Positions 9,235 through 17,617 of a DNA stretch of 64,000 bases are shown one piece after another. The stretch's first letter is position 1, and every line of letters begins with the position of its first letter. The DNA is from Runella sp. MFBS21. Its GTDB lineage: Bacteria > Bacteroidota > Bacteroidia > Cytophagales > Spirosomataceae. Position numbers and translations under genes: made by a program. Location: NCBI RefSeq assembly GCF_029433105.1, contig NZ_JARNTW010000001.1, forward strand, positions 744,001 to 808,000, written 5' to 3'. The notes below the pieces were generated by a model, which did not search any database, was not told the DNA's origin, and worked only from the letters and a program-made list of their open reading frames with translations.

Positions 9235-11397
9235 TTAGAGTTCGTTATTCTTATTCCAAATAGCAAGCACGATACGGAGTTTATAATATTCATATACACC
9301 TTCTAAATGCTCAAAAAGGGGCTTAAGAGCCGCACCTTGAGTGATTTGAAGATGCTCGGCAGCTTTGCTAATAGTCCGATATTCGCTTTTGGTGAGATAC
9401 TGCCAGAGGTCAATCTCGTTGCCGTCTTCATACAATTTTGCCAAATGTGAAAAAATGGTCAATTCGTTCAAATTGCGCCTTTGTGCAATCTGACTGGGCG
9501 TAAATCCTTGTTTGTACAAGTCGAGCGTCTCGATGTAAGTCATGCCACTCACTACACGCGTACCTGGCTGGGTTTTGGAGCGAGCATATTCCAAAATCTC
9601 ATTGATAAAATCCGCGCCATAGTGCGCAAATTTAGCCTCACCTACGCCCGATACTTGTAGCATCTGAATGCGATTGATTGGGCGTTTTTCGGCCATGTCG
9701 GCGAGGGTCGCATCCGAAAATACTACGAAAGGAGGAACATTCTCTTCTTCGGCCAATCGCTTTCTTACCTTTCGAAGTCGCTCAAAAAGCTCATCTCTGA
9801 TTACCTCTTTCTTAGTCTTCACGGGTTCGGCCTGTTCTTCTTGGCGTTTTCGTTTTTCTTCGTACGATTCAAATCGTACTAGCTGCACCTTTCGTTCGTT
9901 GCGCAGCACTTGCCACGAAAGTTCGTTGAGTTTGAGGGCGTGGGCTTCGTCGTAGGCGATGTCCATGATTCCTGAATTAAGCATTTGGGTGAGGTATTCG
10001 GCCCATTCTTCGGCGCGTAGGTCGCGACCTACGCCAAAAGTCTTGATGCGGTCGTAGCCGCGTTCGGTTACATTTCGGTTGTGCGAACCACGAAGCACAT
10101 CTATCAGCAAGCCCATAGCGATTTTTTGGTCAGTGCGAGCTATGGCCGAAAGTGCTTTTTGGGCCGAAACCGTCGCGTCAAATTTAGAACGAGGATTGCG
10201 ACAAACATCACAATTCCCACAGTCTTTGTCAACGGCCTCATTAAAATAACTCAATAAAATACGACGGCGACAGTGGTCGGCCTCGGCGTACTGTTTCATG
10301 CGGTCGAGCTTGGCAAATTGAATGTCTTTGAGGTGGGCAGGTAGTTCAGAATTTGTAATCATCTCGCGGCGCATCATCCAGTCGGCAAAGCTGTAAAAAA
10401 GCAGCGTATCGGCGCGGAGACCGTCGCGCCCTGCTCGCCCGATTTCTTGGTAAAAACTCTCCACATTGCCAGGCATATTGTAGTGCATAATCCAGCGTAC
10501 GTTGGATTTGTCTATCCCCATACCAAAAGCAATGGTAGCCACCATGATTTGAACATCGTCTTTGATAAACGCGTCTTGTACTTGCGAGCGTTCGTCGGCG
10601 GGCATTTTGGCGTGATAATGCCGCGCATTGATGCCTTTTGCGCGAAGTTTTTGAGCAATATCTTCGGTCGTTTTACGGGCTAAACAATAAATGATACCCG
10701 ATTGATTGGGATGATCGTTGATAAATTGCTCAATGATTTTCAGGCGATTACGGCCTGGCAATACATTGAGGGATAAATTAGGGCGGTCAAAAGAAGCTTC
10801 AAAAATTCTGGCTTCTGGAATTCCCAATTGCTTAAGCACATCTCGGCGCGTGACACGGTCGGCGGTGGCGGTGAGGGCAATCATCGGAACTTCGGGAAAA
10901 GCTGCTTTGAGAATATGAAGTTGGGTATATTCAGGCCGAAAATCATGACCCCACACGGAGACACAATGCGACTCATCGATCGCAATAAGATTGACTTTGA
11001 GTGCCCTTACAAAATCCAACGAACTTGCGGCCAAAAGCTTTTCGGGTGCAATATAAAGTAGTTTGATGACTCCAGCATGGCATTTACGTTCAATAGCGTA
11101 CTGTTCGGAAGACGTAAGTGTACTATTCAGATAGGCAGCTTCTATACCATTAGCACGGAGGGCTTGGACTTGGTCTTTCATGAGTGCTATCAATGGCGAT
11201 ACTACCAGCGTAATACCTTCTTTTATCATGGCTGGAACTTGATAACAGACCGATTTCCCGCCCCCTGTAGGCATCAAAACCATGCAATCATTGCCAGCTG
11301 ATACCCAGTCAATGATTTCGGCTTGGAGTGGGCGGAAAGTATCATACCCGAAATATTGTTTGAGGATGTTTTCTTTGCTAGGAGGTATATTGGTCAT
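9235..11397 (-). CDS. recQ: ATP-dependent DNA helicase RecQ
   Basis: A 720-residue RecQ family 3'-5' DNA helicase acting in recombination and repair. Visible motifs: motif 0 (FRPLQAEII), Walker A MPTGGGKSVCYQ (K48), Walker B/DEAH variant IAIDESHCVSVWGHDFRPEY, the helicase C domain ending in QEIGRAGRDGL, the zinc-binding RQC cysteines (CRRRILLSYF...CGNCDVC), then a winged helix. An HRDC domain (about 520-600) and a C-terminal helix-turn-helix segment (LDLYKQGFTPSQIAQRRNLN) follow. All core catalytic motifs are intact. It lies 292 bases upstream of the hybrid sensor gene on the same strand; the gap makes co-transcription uncertain. Confidence 0.96.
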   Translation of the reverse strand: MTNIPPSKENILKQYFGYDTFRPLQAEIIDWVSAGNDCMVLMPTGGGKSVCYQVPAMIKEGITLVVSPLIALMKDQVQALRANGIEAAYLNSTLTSSEQYAIERKCHAGVIKLLYIAPEKLLAASSLDFVRALKVNLIAIDESHCVSVWGHDFRPEYTQLHILKAAFPEVPMIALTATADRVTRRDVLKQLGIPEARIFEASFDRPNLSLNVLPGRNRLKIIEQFINDHPNQSGIIYCLARKTTEDIAQKLRAKGINARHYHAKMPADERSQVQDAFIKDDVQIMVATIAFGMGIDKSNVRWIMHYNMPGNVESFYQEIGRAGRDGLRADTLLFYSFADWMMRREMITNSELPAHLKDIQFAKLDRMKQYAEADHCRRRILLSYFNEAVDKDCGNCDVCRNPRSKFDATVSAQKALSAIARTDQKIAMGLLIDVLRGSHNRNVTERGYDRIKTFGVGRDLRAEEWAEYLTQMLNSGIMDIAYDEAHALKLNELSWQVLRNERKVQLVRFESYEEKRKRQEEQAEPVKTKKEVIRDELFERLRKVRKRLAEEENVPPFVVFSDATLADMAEKRPINRIQMLQVSGVGEAKFAHYGADFINEILEYARSKTQPGTRVVSGMTYIETLDLYKQGFTPSQIAQRRNLNELTIFSHLAKLYEDGNEIDLWQYLTKSEYRTISKAAEHLQITQGAALKPLFEHLEGVYEYYKLRIVLAIWNKNNEL

Positions 11398-11503
11398 TGT
11401 AGAACTTATGCGCTATGGTATCCATAATTTTGAAACGCAAAGAACGCTAAGAAGTCACATAATTTACAAAAATTATAGGGAATAAGCCCTTTGAAGACCA
11501 TAA

Positions 11504-11538
11504 TAAAAAATCGCTGTCGGTAATACCAACAGCGATTT
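11504..11538 (-). terminator. rho-independent terminator downstream of the GH106-like gene
   Basis: AAATCGCTGT (11508-11517) pairs perfectly with ACAGCGATTT (11529-11538) around an 11-base loop. Read on the minus strand, the stem runs into seven U residues. It lies about 100 bases past the stop of the glycoside hydrolase gene. Confidence 0.8.
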
Positions 11539-11635
11539 CTCTCTCTAACAGCCATAAAAACGAATACGATTATCTATTCTATGTAAACTTACGCTGGATT
11601 GAGAATGTTCGTTGCAAAAGCCAATTAAAAATTAA

Positions 11636-14185
11636 TTAATCTTTGGAAGTTTCAAGTTTAACATCATTCAATAGCCCCGATGGCATGGCTTGCCATTTGG
11701 AAGCATCAAAAGGCTTATATTGAATATCTACCATGTTGATTTCTTGGAATTTTTTCCAATCGGGTTTTTGGGTATCTCTCAGACGCATATAGTTGGCCGC
11801 CAAATTTGTGACTTCGATTTGGAGGGTATTTTTGTTAGTTTTGAGCGTGTTGGCGGGAATTTCCAGCCTAAACGGCAAGCACCAAGCCGTCCCGATTTTT
11901 TTACCATTGATAGTTACCTCCGCTACTTCGCGCACATCTCCTAAATCAAGTACAAATTTGCGATTTATTGGAAAGTTAGGAGGCAAATTAAAAGTTAAAG
12001 AATAGCGGGCTGTTCCCGAAAAATAACTCGCCGAATCGGAAAGGGAAGCCCAAGAGCTGGGTTTGTCCATGACCGCTGCTTTAGGAAGAAAAGGTCTGCC
12101 TTCCAAAAATTCAATCTTCCATTTTCCGTCTAAGCCAAATGAAGGCACAGGTAGGCGAGTGGATGAGGTCGTGGTAGAGCTGGGAGTGTCATTAAGTTTC
12201 AAAAAACAAGATTCTCCCGACAGCAGGCGCAGATATACTTGGGTTTTGCCCGCTACTGTTTGGGTAGCCAAAGGCCGAGATTCATGGGTCAAAGGATTAT
12301 AAAGATTCACGCCTTTGGCCGCACTAGCGAGGGTAATCCAGCCTTCTTCAAAGGTTTGGTTTTGGTTGGCAATAAAATAAATCACTTTCCCATTTTCAGT
12401 TTTGCGAATATAACGCAAGCCATTTTTAGCCCATTGTTCTTGTTTGATATTCAAAGAAGAAAGTGTTTTTTCAAGATTATCAAAAGTGGGTACTATCGAA
12501 GGTGCATTTTGTGTCCAATTTGTCAGATTTTTTTGAAAGACTTCATTCCTTTGGGTCTGTTGCAAAAAGCCCGTAGGTTGCATCGGCAAATGTTCCATAA
12601 ACACCACCTTTACACCTGCTTGTGCCAAGGCCTGAAGACGTGCAAGAGTGGTTTCGGGCAGGTAGGTAGTGGCAGGCACAAGGATAGTTTTGTATTTGGG
12701 CAAAGTAGAAGGGTTCCATTGCTGAAGCTGATTGTCGGAAATAAAATCAAAAGAAAAACCATTTTTCCAAAGCCAATCACTCAGTTGTCCAAAAGGTAGT
12801 TTAAGTAGCCACTTATCCACATGATGTACTTCCAAAAGGTGAATACCTCCGCTGGCGCGGGCTTTGGTGGCCCACAAATCATGAATGGGAAAATACACCA
12901 AAAGGTCGTTGTCGGGTTGGCTGTTTTGCAGTATTTCTTGGCACCGCTCGATGTATTTATTTAACAAGGGATAGTGTTTCCAAAAATGAGAATGTACGCC
13001 GTAGTTGGTAGAAGCATAAAAAAGCCACCCTGGATAGGCTTCATTTTTTGGGGTGTAAGTAGTACCGTGGTAAAATACGTGATTGATACCTGCCGTAAAA
13101 AGTTCGTCAATTTGCGGTTTGATTTGTGAAAGCGATACCTTGAAATGATTGGCAAGCCAAGTAGTACTTTCCGAACTCACCCATTTTTTGCCCGTAAGGT
13201 GAGCCGCCGAACTCGCAAATTTCATCGCTAAGGCATTGGGCGTGCCGTAGCGATCTACTTCGTATTGTTCGTCTACTCGCAATCCCTTGATAGGCAGCTG
13301 ACTACTACCAAAAGACTCCGTTTCGGGAATATCGGCTTCGGCATAGAGATCTAGTAAGTTTCCGGGGGAGCCATGCGCTTGATAGCGCGTCAAGAAGCCT
13401 TTGGTGCGCGACCAATCCGTCCATTTTTTGGCGTAATTTTCGTGTAAAAGCTCCGCAAGTGTTTGATGATAATCGATTTTGACCAAAGCGGTGGTGGTAT
13501 CGGTAAAGGCCGCCCATTGGTTTTGCAAATCATAGCCACGGCGTTTTCGGAATTGTTCCAGAAAATCGGTGGTCCAATTGGCACCATATACTTCGTAAGA
13601 GTCGTTGTACATGGCACGGGGGAGTTCTTTGATGGTTGCAAAAGCCGAATCAAACCGTTGTACATAACGGGGGATTGCATTTTCGAGAAAGGGGTCAAGT
13701 ACGAGTCCAGCTCCACCCGGCGCGGCGCGTTTGACGGCCTGCTTGGTAAGTACGCTTTCAAATTTGCCGTTGTTATACTGCCATTTTTTAGCAGCCAAGT
13801 CAGGTGTCACGTTGGGGCCGCCAAAAGGCCAGCCCGTACCCGTGGTCATATCTACTCCTAGCCCAAGGCGTTTGCCTTCGCGGATGGTATGCGTAAGTAC
13901 TTGCATCCAACGAGGGCTTAAGAAAGGAATCGCCTGCTGTTCGAGTCCTTTGACCCCATAAATAGGAATGATATGTACGCCACCCAGCCCTGCTTTGGCA
14001 AAATTTTCGAGCTGCCAAGTAATATCGCTTTCGGTGACGGTACTCCCCATCCACCACCAATACGTCCAAGGTTTGGCGGTGTTTTGGGCGATGGATTGCT
14101 GACTTATAAAAGTCAAAATGAAAAGGAAGGTTTTTAAAAATTTCACTTGACAAATAAGTTGATTGGGAAATTTGACGAATGACAC
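11636..14185 (-). CDS. glycoside hydrolase, GH106 (alpha-L-rhamnosidase)-like, secreted
   Basis: An 849-residue protein. The mature N-terminus has the signature of GH106-like enzymes: PWTYWWWMGSTVTESDITWQ, then AGLGGVHIIPIYGVKG and MTTGTGWPFGGPNVTP. The middle reads as a TIM barrel with Asp/Glu-rich strands. The C-terminus is a galactose-binding-like sandwich (VTINGKKIGTAWCLPF, LQIEVTNLAANYMRLRD). GH106 enzymes release rhamnose from plant polysaccharides such as pectin; the substrate here is inferred. The ATG at 14185 is used, but a GTG at 14146 would give a more typical signal peptide (VKFLKTFLFILTFISQQSIAQ). The gene is isolated, with no SusCD pair or other carbohydrases. A terminator follows. 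Confidence 0.75.
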   Translation of the reverse strand: MSFVKFPNQLICQVKFLKTFLFILTFISQQSIAQNTAKPWTYWWWMGSTVTESDITWQLENFAKAGLGGVHIIPIYGVKGLEQQAIPFLSPRWMQVLTHTIREGKRLGLGVDMTTGTGWPFGGPNVTPDLAAKKWQYNNGKFESVLTKQAVKRAAPGGAGLVLDPFLENAIPRYVQRFDSAFATIKELPRAMYNDSYEVYGANWTTDFLEQFRKRRGYDLQNQWAAFTDTTTALVKIDYHQTLAELLHENYAKKWTDWSRTKGFLTRYQAHGSPGNLLDLYAEADIPETESFGSSQLPIKGLRVDEQYEVDRYGTPNALAMKFASSAAHLTGKKWVSSESTTWLANHFKVSLSQIKPQIDELFTAGINHVFYHGTTYTPKNEAYPGWLFYASTNYGVHSHFWKHYPLLNKYIERCQEILQNSQPDNDLLVYFPIHDLWATKARASGGIHLLEVHHVDKWLLKLPFGQLSDWLWKNGFSFDFISDNQLQQWNPSTLPKYKTILVPATTYLPETTLARLQALAQAGVKVVFMEHLPMQPTGFLQQTQRNEVFQKNLTNWTQNAPSIVPTFDNLEKTLSSLNIKQEQWAKNGLRYIRKTENGKVIYFIANQNQTFEEGWITLASAAKGVNLYNPLTHESRPLATQTVAGKTQVYLRLLSGESCFLKLNDTPSSTTTSSTRLPVPSFGLDGKWKIEFLEGRPFLPKAAVMDKPSSWASLSDSASYFSGTARYSLTFNLPPNFPINRKFVLDLGDVREVAEVTINGKKIGTAWCLPFRLEIPANTLKTNKNTLQIEVTNLAANYMRLRDTQKPDWKKFQEINMVDIQYKPFDASKWQAMPSGLLNDVKLETSKD

Positions 14186-14319
14186 TATCTGCTACTAAAT
14201 GACAATAACCCTCACTATCTACCTTAAAATTTTAGGCTAAGTAGGAAGTATGAGTAGAATCTAGTAATTCAGACTGGTGGCTGCGGGCAGATAAAGTAAG
14301 AAACAAATTGAATTGTTGG

Positions 14320-14454
14320 TTATGACTGTAGCAATTGTGGTAAAAAATCATTCAAAAATGCCTCTAAAGCACAAACTAAAATACTCGCTTCTACTCGGTA
14401 GCTTTCATTGACCTGAGCAATTACAAATCCTTTTTAGGACGTAATCAGCTCCAT
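14320..14454 (-). pseudogene. remnant of a small gene with an internal stop (family not recognised)
   Basis: A minus-strand ATG at 14454 reads MELITS, then TAA, then continues in the same frame for 37 codons (KGFVIAQVNESYRVEASIL... ending FLPQLLQS) to a stop at 14320-14322. The composition after the stop is protein-like. A single CAA-to-TAA change would account for the break. An 11-bp inverted repeat (14451-14487) overlaps the start codon. This may equally be chance. Confidence 0.25.
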
Positions 14455-14487
14455 GAAAATCAAAAATTAAACTTTGGATTTTCATGG
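14451..14487. repeat. 11-bp inverted repeat in a gene-free stretch
   Basis: CCATGAAAATC (14451-14461) and GATTTTCATGG (14477-14487) are exact reverse complements around 15 bases. No U-run follows on either strand, so it is not an obvious terminator. It lies in the 510-base gap between the divergent GH106-like and ferritin genes, where an operator or cruciform is possible. Apart from this and the small remnant at 14320-14454, I see nothing else in 14186-14740. Confidence 0.55.
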
Positions 14488-14740
14488 TAAAAGTAAGTTT
14501 TTGAGCTAAATCTCAAGCGATACAGTTCCATTTTCCAACGTATCTTCTAAGTCAAGCAGAATTCTTATGTACCTTTCTAAGTATTTGTGGCTTCATGCTA
14601 AATACAGATACACGAGTCGAATATGCAAATTCAGACTCATTCCAAATTTTGGGCGAAACCCCCAGAAATAGAACAATATTGGCCCGAAGATTGTAATATT
14701 GTTGAATAATCAATGTAGAAATCAAAAATTTAACGATACG

Positions 14741-15289
14741 ATGAAAGATCTGATGCGTCTTCGGACTTCCCTCAAAGAAGAATTGCAAATCGCCCTCAAT
14801 GCCCAAGTAAAAATGGAAGCAGAGTCTTCTTCTAAATACTTGGCGATGGCGGCGTGGTTGGACCGTAATGGCTACTCAAACAGTGCCGATTTTTTCTTCA
14901 CACAAGCAGAAGAAGAGCGGGGGCACATGCTCAAAATATTCAAATACATTAGCGATATGGGTGGCGTAGCTATTACTCCCGAAGTGACCAATATCCCCCA
15001 AGAATACCCCACTTTTCGTAGTGTGTTCGAAACGGCCTTGGAGCAAGAAATTGCCGTTTCGCAGTCAATCAACCGCATCGTCGGATTGACCCGCCGTCAT
15101 GATGACTATGCTACCGAAAACTTCATGCAGTGGTTTGTGAAAGAGCAAATCGAAGAAGAATACATCGCTCGCCGTCAGGTCGAATTGTTTGATGTGATTG
15201 GCGAAGAAGGTATCGGTCGTTATACGATTGACCAAGAGATTGCCAAGGTTACCTATCCAGGTGCGGCGGGAGAAGCAGGAGCCGAATAG
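14741..15289 (+). CDS. ferritin (non-haem, iron storage)
   Basis: A 182-residue bacterial ferritin from the ATG at 14741 (the frame opens at 14699, but those 14 residues are not ferritin-like). Ferritins oxidise Fe(II) at a di-iron centre and store it as ferrihydrite inside a 24-mer. By alignment with E. coli FtnA the ferroxidase residues are present: E26 in KMEAESS, E59 and H62 in EEERGHM, and Q136/E139 in KEQIEEEY. Four helices plus a short fifth one are apparent. The Ala/Gly/Glu tail (GAAGEAGAE) is common in bacteroidetal ferritins. The gene is monocistronic, with a strong terminator 50 bases downstream. Confidence 0.95.
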   Translation: MKDLMRLRTSLKEELQIALNAQVKMEAESSSKYLAMAAWLDRNGYSNSADFFFTQAEEERGHMLKIFKYISDMGGVAITPEVTNIPQEYPTFRSVFETALEQEIAVSQSINRIVGLTRRHDDYATENFMQWFVKEQIEEEYIARRQVELFDVIGEEGIGRYTIDQEIAKVTYPGAAGEAGAE

Positions 15290-15336
15290 TAAAGGAGGTG
15301 CTTTTCAATCAATAATTTTCGACAACCCACCCTAGC

Positions 15337-15371
15337 AAGCGCGCTGTAAATTTTACGGCGCGCTTTTATTT
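15337..15371 (+). terminator. rho-independent terminator of the ferritin gene
   Basis: AAGCGCGC (15337-15344) pairs with GCGCGCTT (15358-15365). The stem extends inward with four more pairs (one G-T), and a T-rich run follows. Confidence 0.85.
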
Positions 15372-15455
15372 TTGACTTAATGTCAAAAATATTTGCTTAA
15401 ATGTAAAGTTTGCTTTACATTTAGATCGGAAATTAAAATCAACCTATTAACAGCT

Positions 15456-15956
15456 ATGGACACCAAATTACTTTTGCCCAATCGTTTCAAACGTCTCGGA
15501 TGGCTTATCTTTGCACCCGCATTGATTTTGACTATTTTAGGTATGTTAGAGGTAAGCTCTGCGCTTAGTTTTTTTTCTGGGGATCATTTTTTGTCGGCGT
15601 GGACTACCATTAGAGTTGCCGAAAAAGGCAGCTTGAGTGAGTTTTTGGACGGCCCTACCAACGACTTGGCAGGCGAAATTTTGATGGCTTTGACGGCGAT
15701 TGGTTTTTTCTTTGTGGCCTTCTCACGCGAGCGTACCGATGATGAGTGGATTATGAAAGTACGGCTCGAATCCTTGCTTTGGGCTTTTTATGTACACTTA
15801 GCCGCGTTTTTTCTGTCGGTGTGGTTGTCGTACGGGTTGGCATTTTATGTGGTATTGTCGTGGAATATGCTCACGGCTCCGTTAGTATTTTTGGCGCGTT
15901 TTCACTGGATAGTGTACGTGAAGCCTTATTTGGAAGAAAGGAGGACTGCCGCATGA
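15456..15956 (+). CDS. small integral membrane protein paired with an HTH regulator (unknown function)
   Basis: About 166 residues from the ATG at 15456; an earlier in-frame start at 15393 adds residues that do not look coding. Four hydrophobic segments are visible (WLIFAPALILTILGMLEV, ILMALTAIGFFFVAF, LLWAFYVHLAAFFLSVWLSY and AFYVVLSWNMLTAPLVFLA). Charged loops include FSRERTDDEW, reminiscent of proteins that sit beside Xre regulators in Bacteroidota. The stop overlaps the next start as ATGA, so the two genes are very likely translated together. I do not recognise a named family. Confidence 0.75.
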   Translation: MDTKLLLPNRFKRLGWLIFAPALILTILGMLEVSSALSFFSGDHFLSAWTTIRVAEKGSLSEFLDGPTNDLAGEILMALTAIGFFFVAFSRERTDDEWIMKVRLESLLWAFYVHLAAFFLSVWLSYGLAFYVVLSWNMLTAPLVFLARFHWIVYVKPYLEERRTAA

Positions 15957-16153
15957 AAAACACAATTCACGTAGAGCGTGCCATCAAGCGGATTACGCAA
16001 GCTGATTTAGCCGCCGCCGTAGGCGTATCGCGCCAAACCATCAATGCCATCGAAGCTAACAAATACGTTCCGTCGGCGGTGTTGGCCTTTAAAATCGCAC
16101 GCTATTTTGCCAAGCCCGTAGAAGCTATTTTTGAACTGGGCGAGGACGACTGA
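15953..16153 (+). CDS. Cro/CI (Xre) family helix-turn-helix regulator, 66 residues
   Basis: A minimal single-domain DNA-binding protein starting at the ATGA overlap with the upstream membrane protein gene. It reads MKNTIHVERAIKRITQADLA, then AAVGVSRQTINAIEANKYVP, then a final helix ending in KPVEAIFELGEDD. This is the classical HTH_3 layout (YozG/YgzD-like). It probably represses its own operon and works with the membrane partner, as similar pairs do; that pairing is an inference from overlap and gene order. A 16167-16227 inverted repeat follows. Confidence 0.9.
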   Translation: MKNTIHVERAIKRITQADLAAAVGVSRQTINAIEANKYVPSAVLAFKIARYFAKPVEAIFELGEDD

Positions 16154-16166
16154 TTTTTCTTTTGCT

Positions 16167-16227
16167 ACCTCATTGTAATCATCCAAATAAAAACTTAGAT
16201 TTGTTTGAAGATGATTGACAATGAGGT
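16167..16227. repeat. long inverted repeat downstream of the membrane protein/HTH pair
   Basis: ACCTCATTGT followed by AATCATC (16167-16183) pairs with GATGATT, one bulged G, then ACAATGAGGT (16210-16227). The loop is about 26 bases and itself contains a CAAAT/ATTTG pair. A T-containing stretch follows on the plus strand but is weak, so it may be a terminator or a cruciform. Confidence 0.6.
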
Positions 16228-16287
16228 GGTTTTAGTGTGAAGTAGAAGGAGTAGGAGATTGATATCACCATCTGAACCTTTCCCAAC

Positions 16288-16758
16288 ATGAAGAAAAATT
16301 TACTCGTACTTCTTTGCTTACTTTCGCTGCTTTCGTGTCAGAAAGAAGCGCCAATTCCTTCAAAAATTGAACTGTTGACTTCTCAAAAATGGAAATGGGT
16401 AGGAGGGACTATTTCGCCTTCCTATGATATTTTCGGAATAGGGGTTTTGATAGGAGACGATTATTTTACGAGGACTCCCGAGTGTTGGCGCGATGATGTT
16501 TGGGTGTTTTCGGTGGCCAGCAAATTTACCCACGAAGAAGGCGCTACCATATGTAACATTGGAGACTCGCAAATTTATGCACAAGGGACGTGGAAATTTG
16601 AAAATGAGGAAGCTTCCATTAGAATCATTGAAGAAGGTAAGGGCCAGAACAGTTTTGTTTGGAGTATTCAAGAACTGAGTGCTACTTCTTTGAAAGTAAT
16701 GGAAACTTTTATAGATGACGGAAAAACCTATAAAATTCAATATACATTTGGGCACTAA
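16288..16758 (+). CDS. lipoprotein, lipocalin-like, unknown function
   Basis: A 156-residue exported lipoprotein. The N-terminus MKKNLLVLLCLLSLLSC ends in a lipobox with C17 as the acylated residue. The mature part begins with a pattern common in bacteroidetal lipocalin-like lipoproteins (LLTSQKWKWVGG), has several beta-strand-like segments (DVWVFSVASKFTHEEG, YAQGTWKFENEEASIRI), and ends in FIDDGKTYKIQYTFGH. These proteins typically sit in the outer membrane facing the periplasm; ligand and role are unknown. It stands alone and is convergent with the histidinol-phosphatase gene, leaving only 7 bases between stop codons. Confidence 0.8.
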   Translation: MKKNLLVLLCLLSLLSCQKEAPIPSKIELLTSQKWKWVGGTISPSYDIFGIGVLIGDDYFTRTPECWRDDVWVFSVASKFTHEEGATICNIGDSQIYAQGTWKFENEEASIRIIEEGKGQNSFVWSIQELSATSLKVMETFIDDGKTYKIQYTFGH

Positions 16759-16765
16759 AACCTCG

Positions 16766-17605
16766 CTAGAGACTCACATCTTGCCATTTTCCTCCTAACA
16801 GTACCCGTATTTCTTCATAGCCTGCTTCTTTGGCAGTGGCCAATGCCAAGGGATAAGAGGCGGTGATTTCTTGGGGACGATGACTATCGGAATTGATACA
16901 AATAGGGATGTTAAGCTGTTTCATTCGCCTGATAATCCAGCCCGAAGGATATAAATCCAAGCCGCGTTTGTAATTGCCACGGGTATTGATTTCCACAATC
17001 AATCCCGCCTTTTGAATCGTCTGAAGCGTTTGTTCTACTTCTTCTACGTACCATGCTTCTGTTTCTTCAAACAATAGTCTCGCTTCATTGTGCATTTTGA
17101 TTTTGTCCAAATGCCCCACTATTTGAGGTGGGTCGGTTTCGACCATTTCTCGGATGATGCCGTAGTATTTCTTAATAACCGGTTGAATATCGGAATGATA
17201 CAAACTGTCGAGGCATTCTAAAAACTCAACCGAGCTACCGTCGATTTCCCAAGGCTGTCCAAATTGATTAAGTCCTACGTAGTGAACTGAACCTACGCAA
17301 TAATCAAGCATCGGAAAATGACTCGGACCTAGGGGCTGTAAACCGGGGTCGTTGGGGATAAAATCGACTTCAAGCCCTTGATAAAGCTCAATTTGGTCGG
17401 CGTATTTGAGTTTGAGAGCTTGGGTTTCGGCCAGGTATTGGGGTAGGCGTTCGGCTTTCATACTCCATTGATTGTCAAACCAAACGGGGCAGTGCGACGA
17501 AAACCCAAAGGCGCGAAGCCCCTGAGCTATCGCGCCTTGTACTTGTTCTTCCAACGAACCTTTGCCGTCACAATAATGGCTGTGGCTGTGGTAATTGGTA
17601 AGCAT
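16766..17605 (-). CDS. histidinol-phosphatase, PHP family
   Basis: A 279-residue PHP-superfamily phosphoesterase. It opens with the metal-binding motif NYHSHSHYCDG (H6, H8), then FGFSSHCPV, GLEVDFIP, a central SVHY, VGHLDKIK, and the C-terminal NSDSHRPQEI. That order matches HisJ/HisK-type histidinol-phosphatases, which remove phosphate from L-histidinol phosphate in the penultimate stage of histidine synthesis. The nearest other histidine gene is hisF 3 kb away. The gene starts 12 bases after gltX on the same strand, so it is probably the second gene of that operon. A different PHP phosphatase substrate cannot be excluded. Confidence 0.82.
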   Translation of the reverse strand: MLTNYHSHSHYCDGKGSLEEQVQGAIAQGLRAFGFSSHCPVWFDNQWSMKAERLPQYLAETQALKLKYADQIELYQGLEVDFIPNDPGLQPLGPSHFPMLDYCVGSVHYVGLNQFGQPWEIDGSSVEFLECLDSLYHSDIQPVIKKYYGIIREMVETDPPQIVGHLDKIKMHNEARLLFEETEAWYVEEVEQTLQTIQKAGLIVEINTRGNYKRGLDLYPSGWIIRRMKQLNIPICINSDSHRPQEITASYPLALATAKEAGYEEIRVLLGGKWQDVSL

Positions 17606-17617
17606 ATGATGATTATA

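Noticed and set aside
11431-11451. ACGCAAAGAACGCTAAGAAG stretch between recQ and the terminator
   Set aside because: It resembles short repetitive sequences seen between genes in many genomes, but a single copy here gives no support for a repeat family or function.
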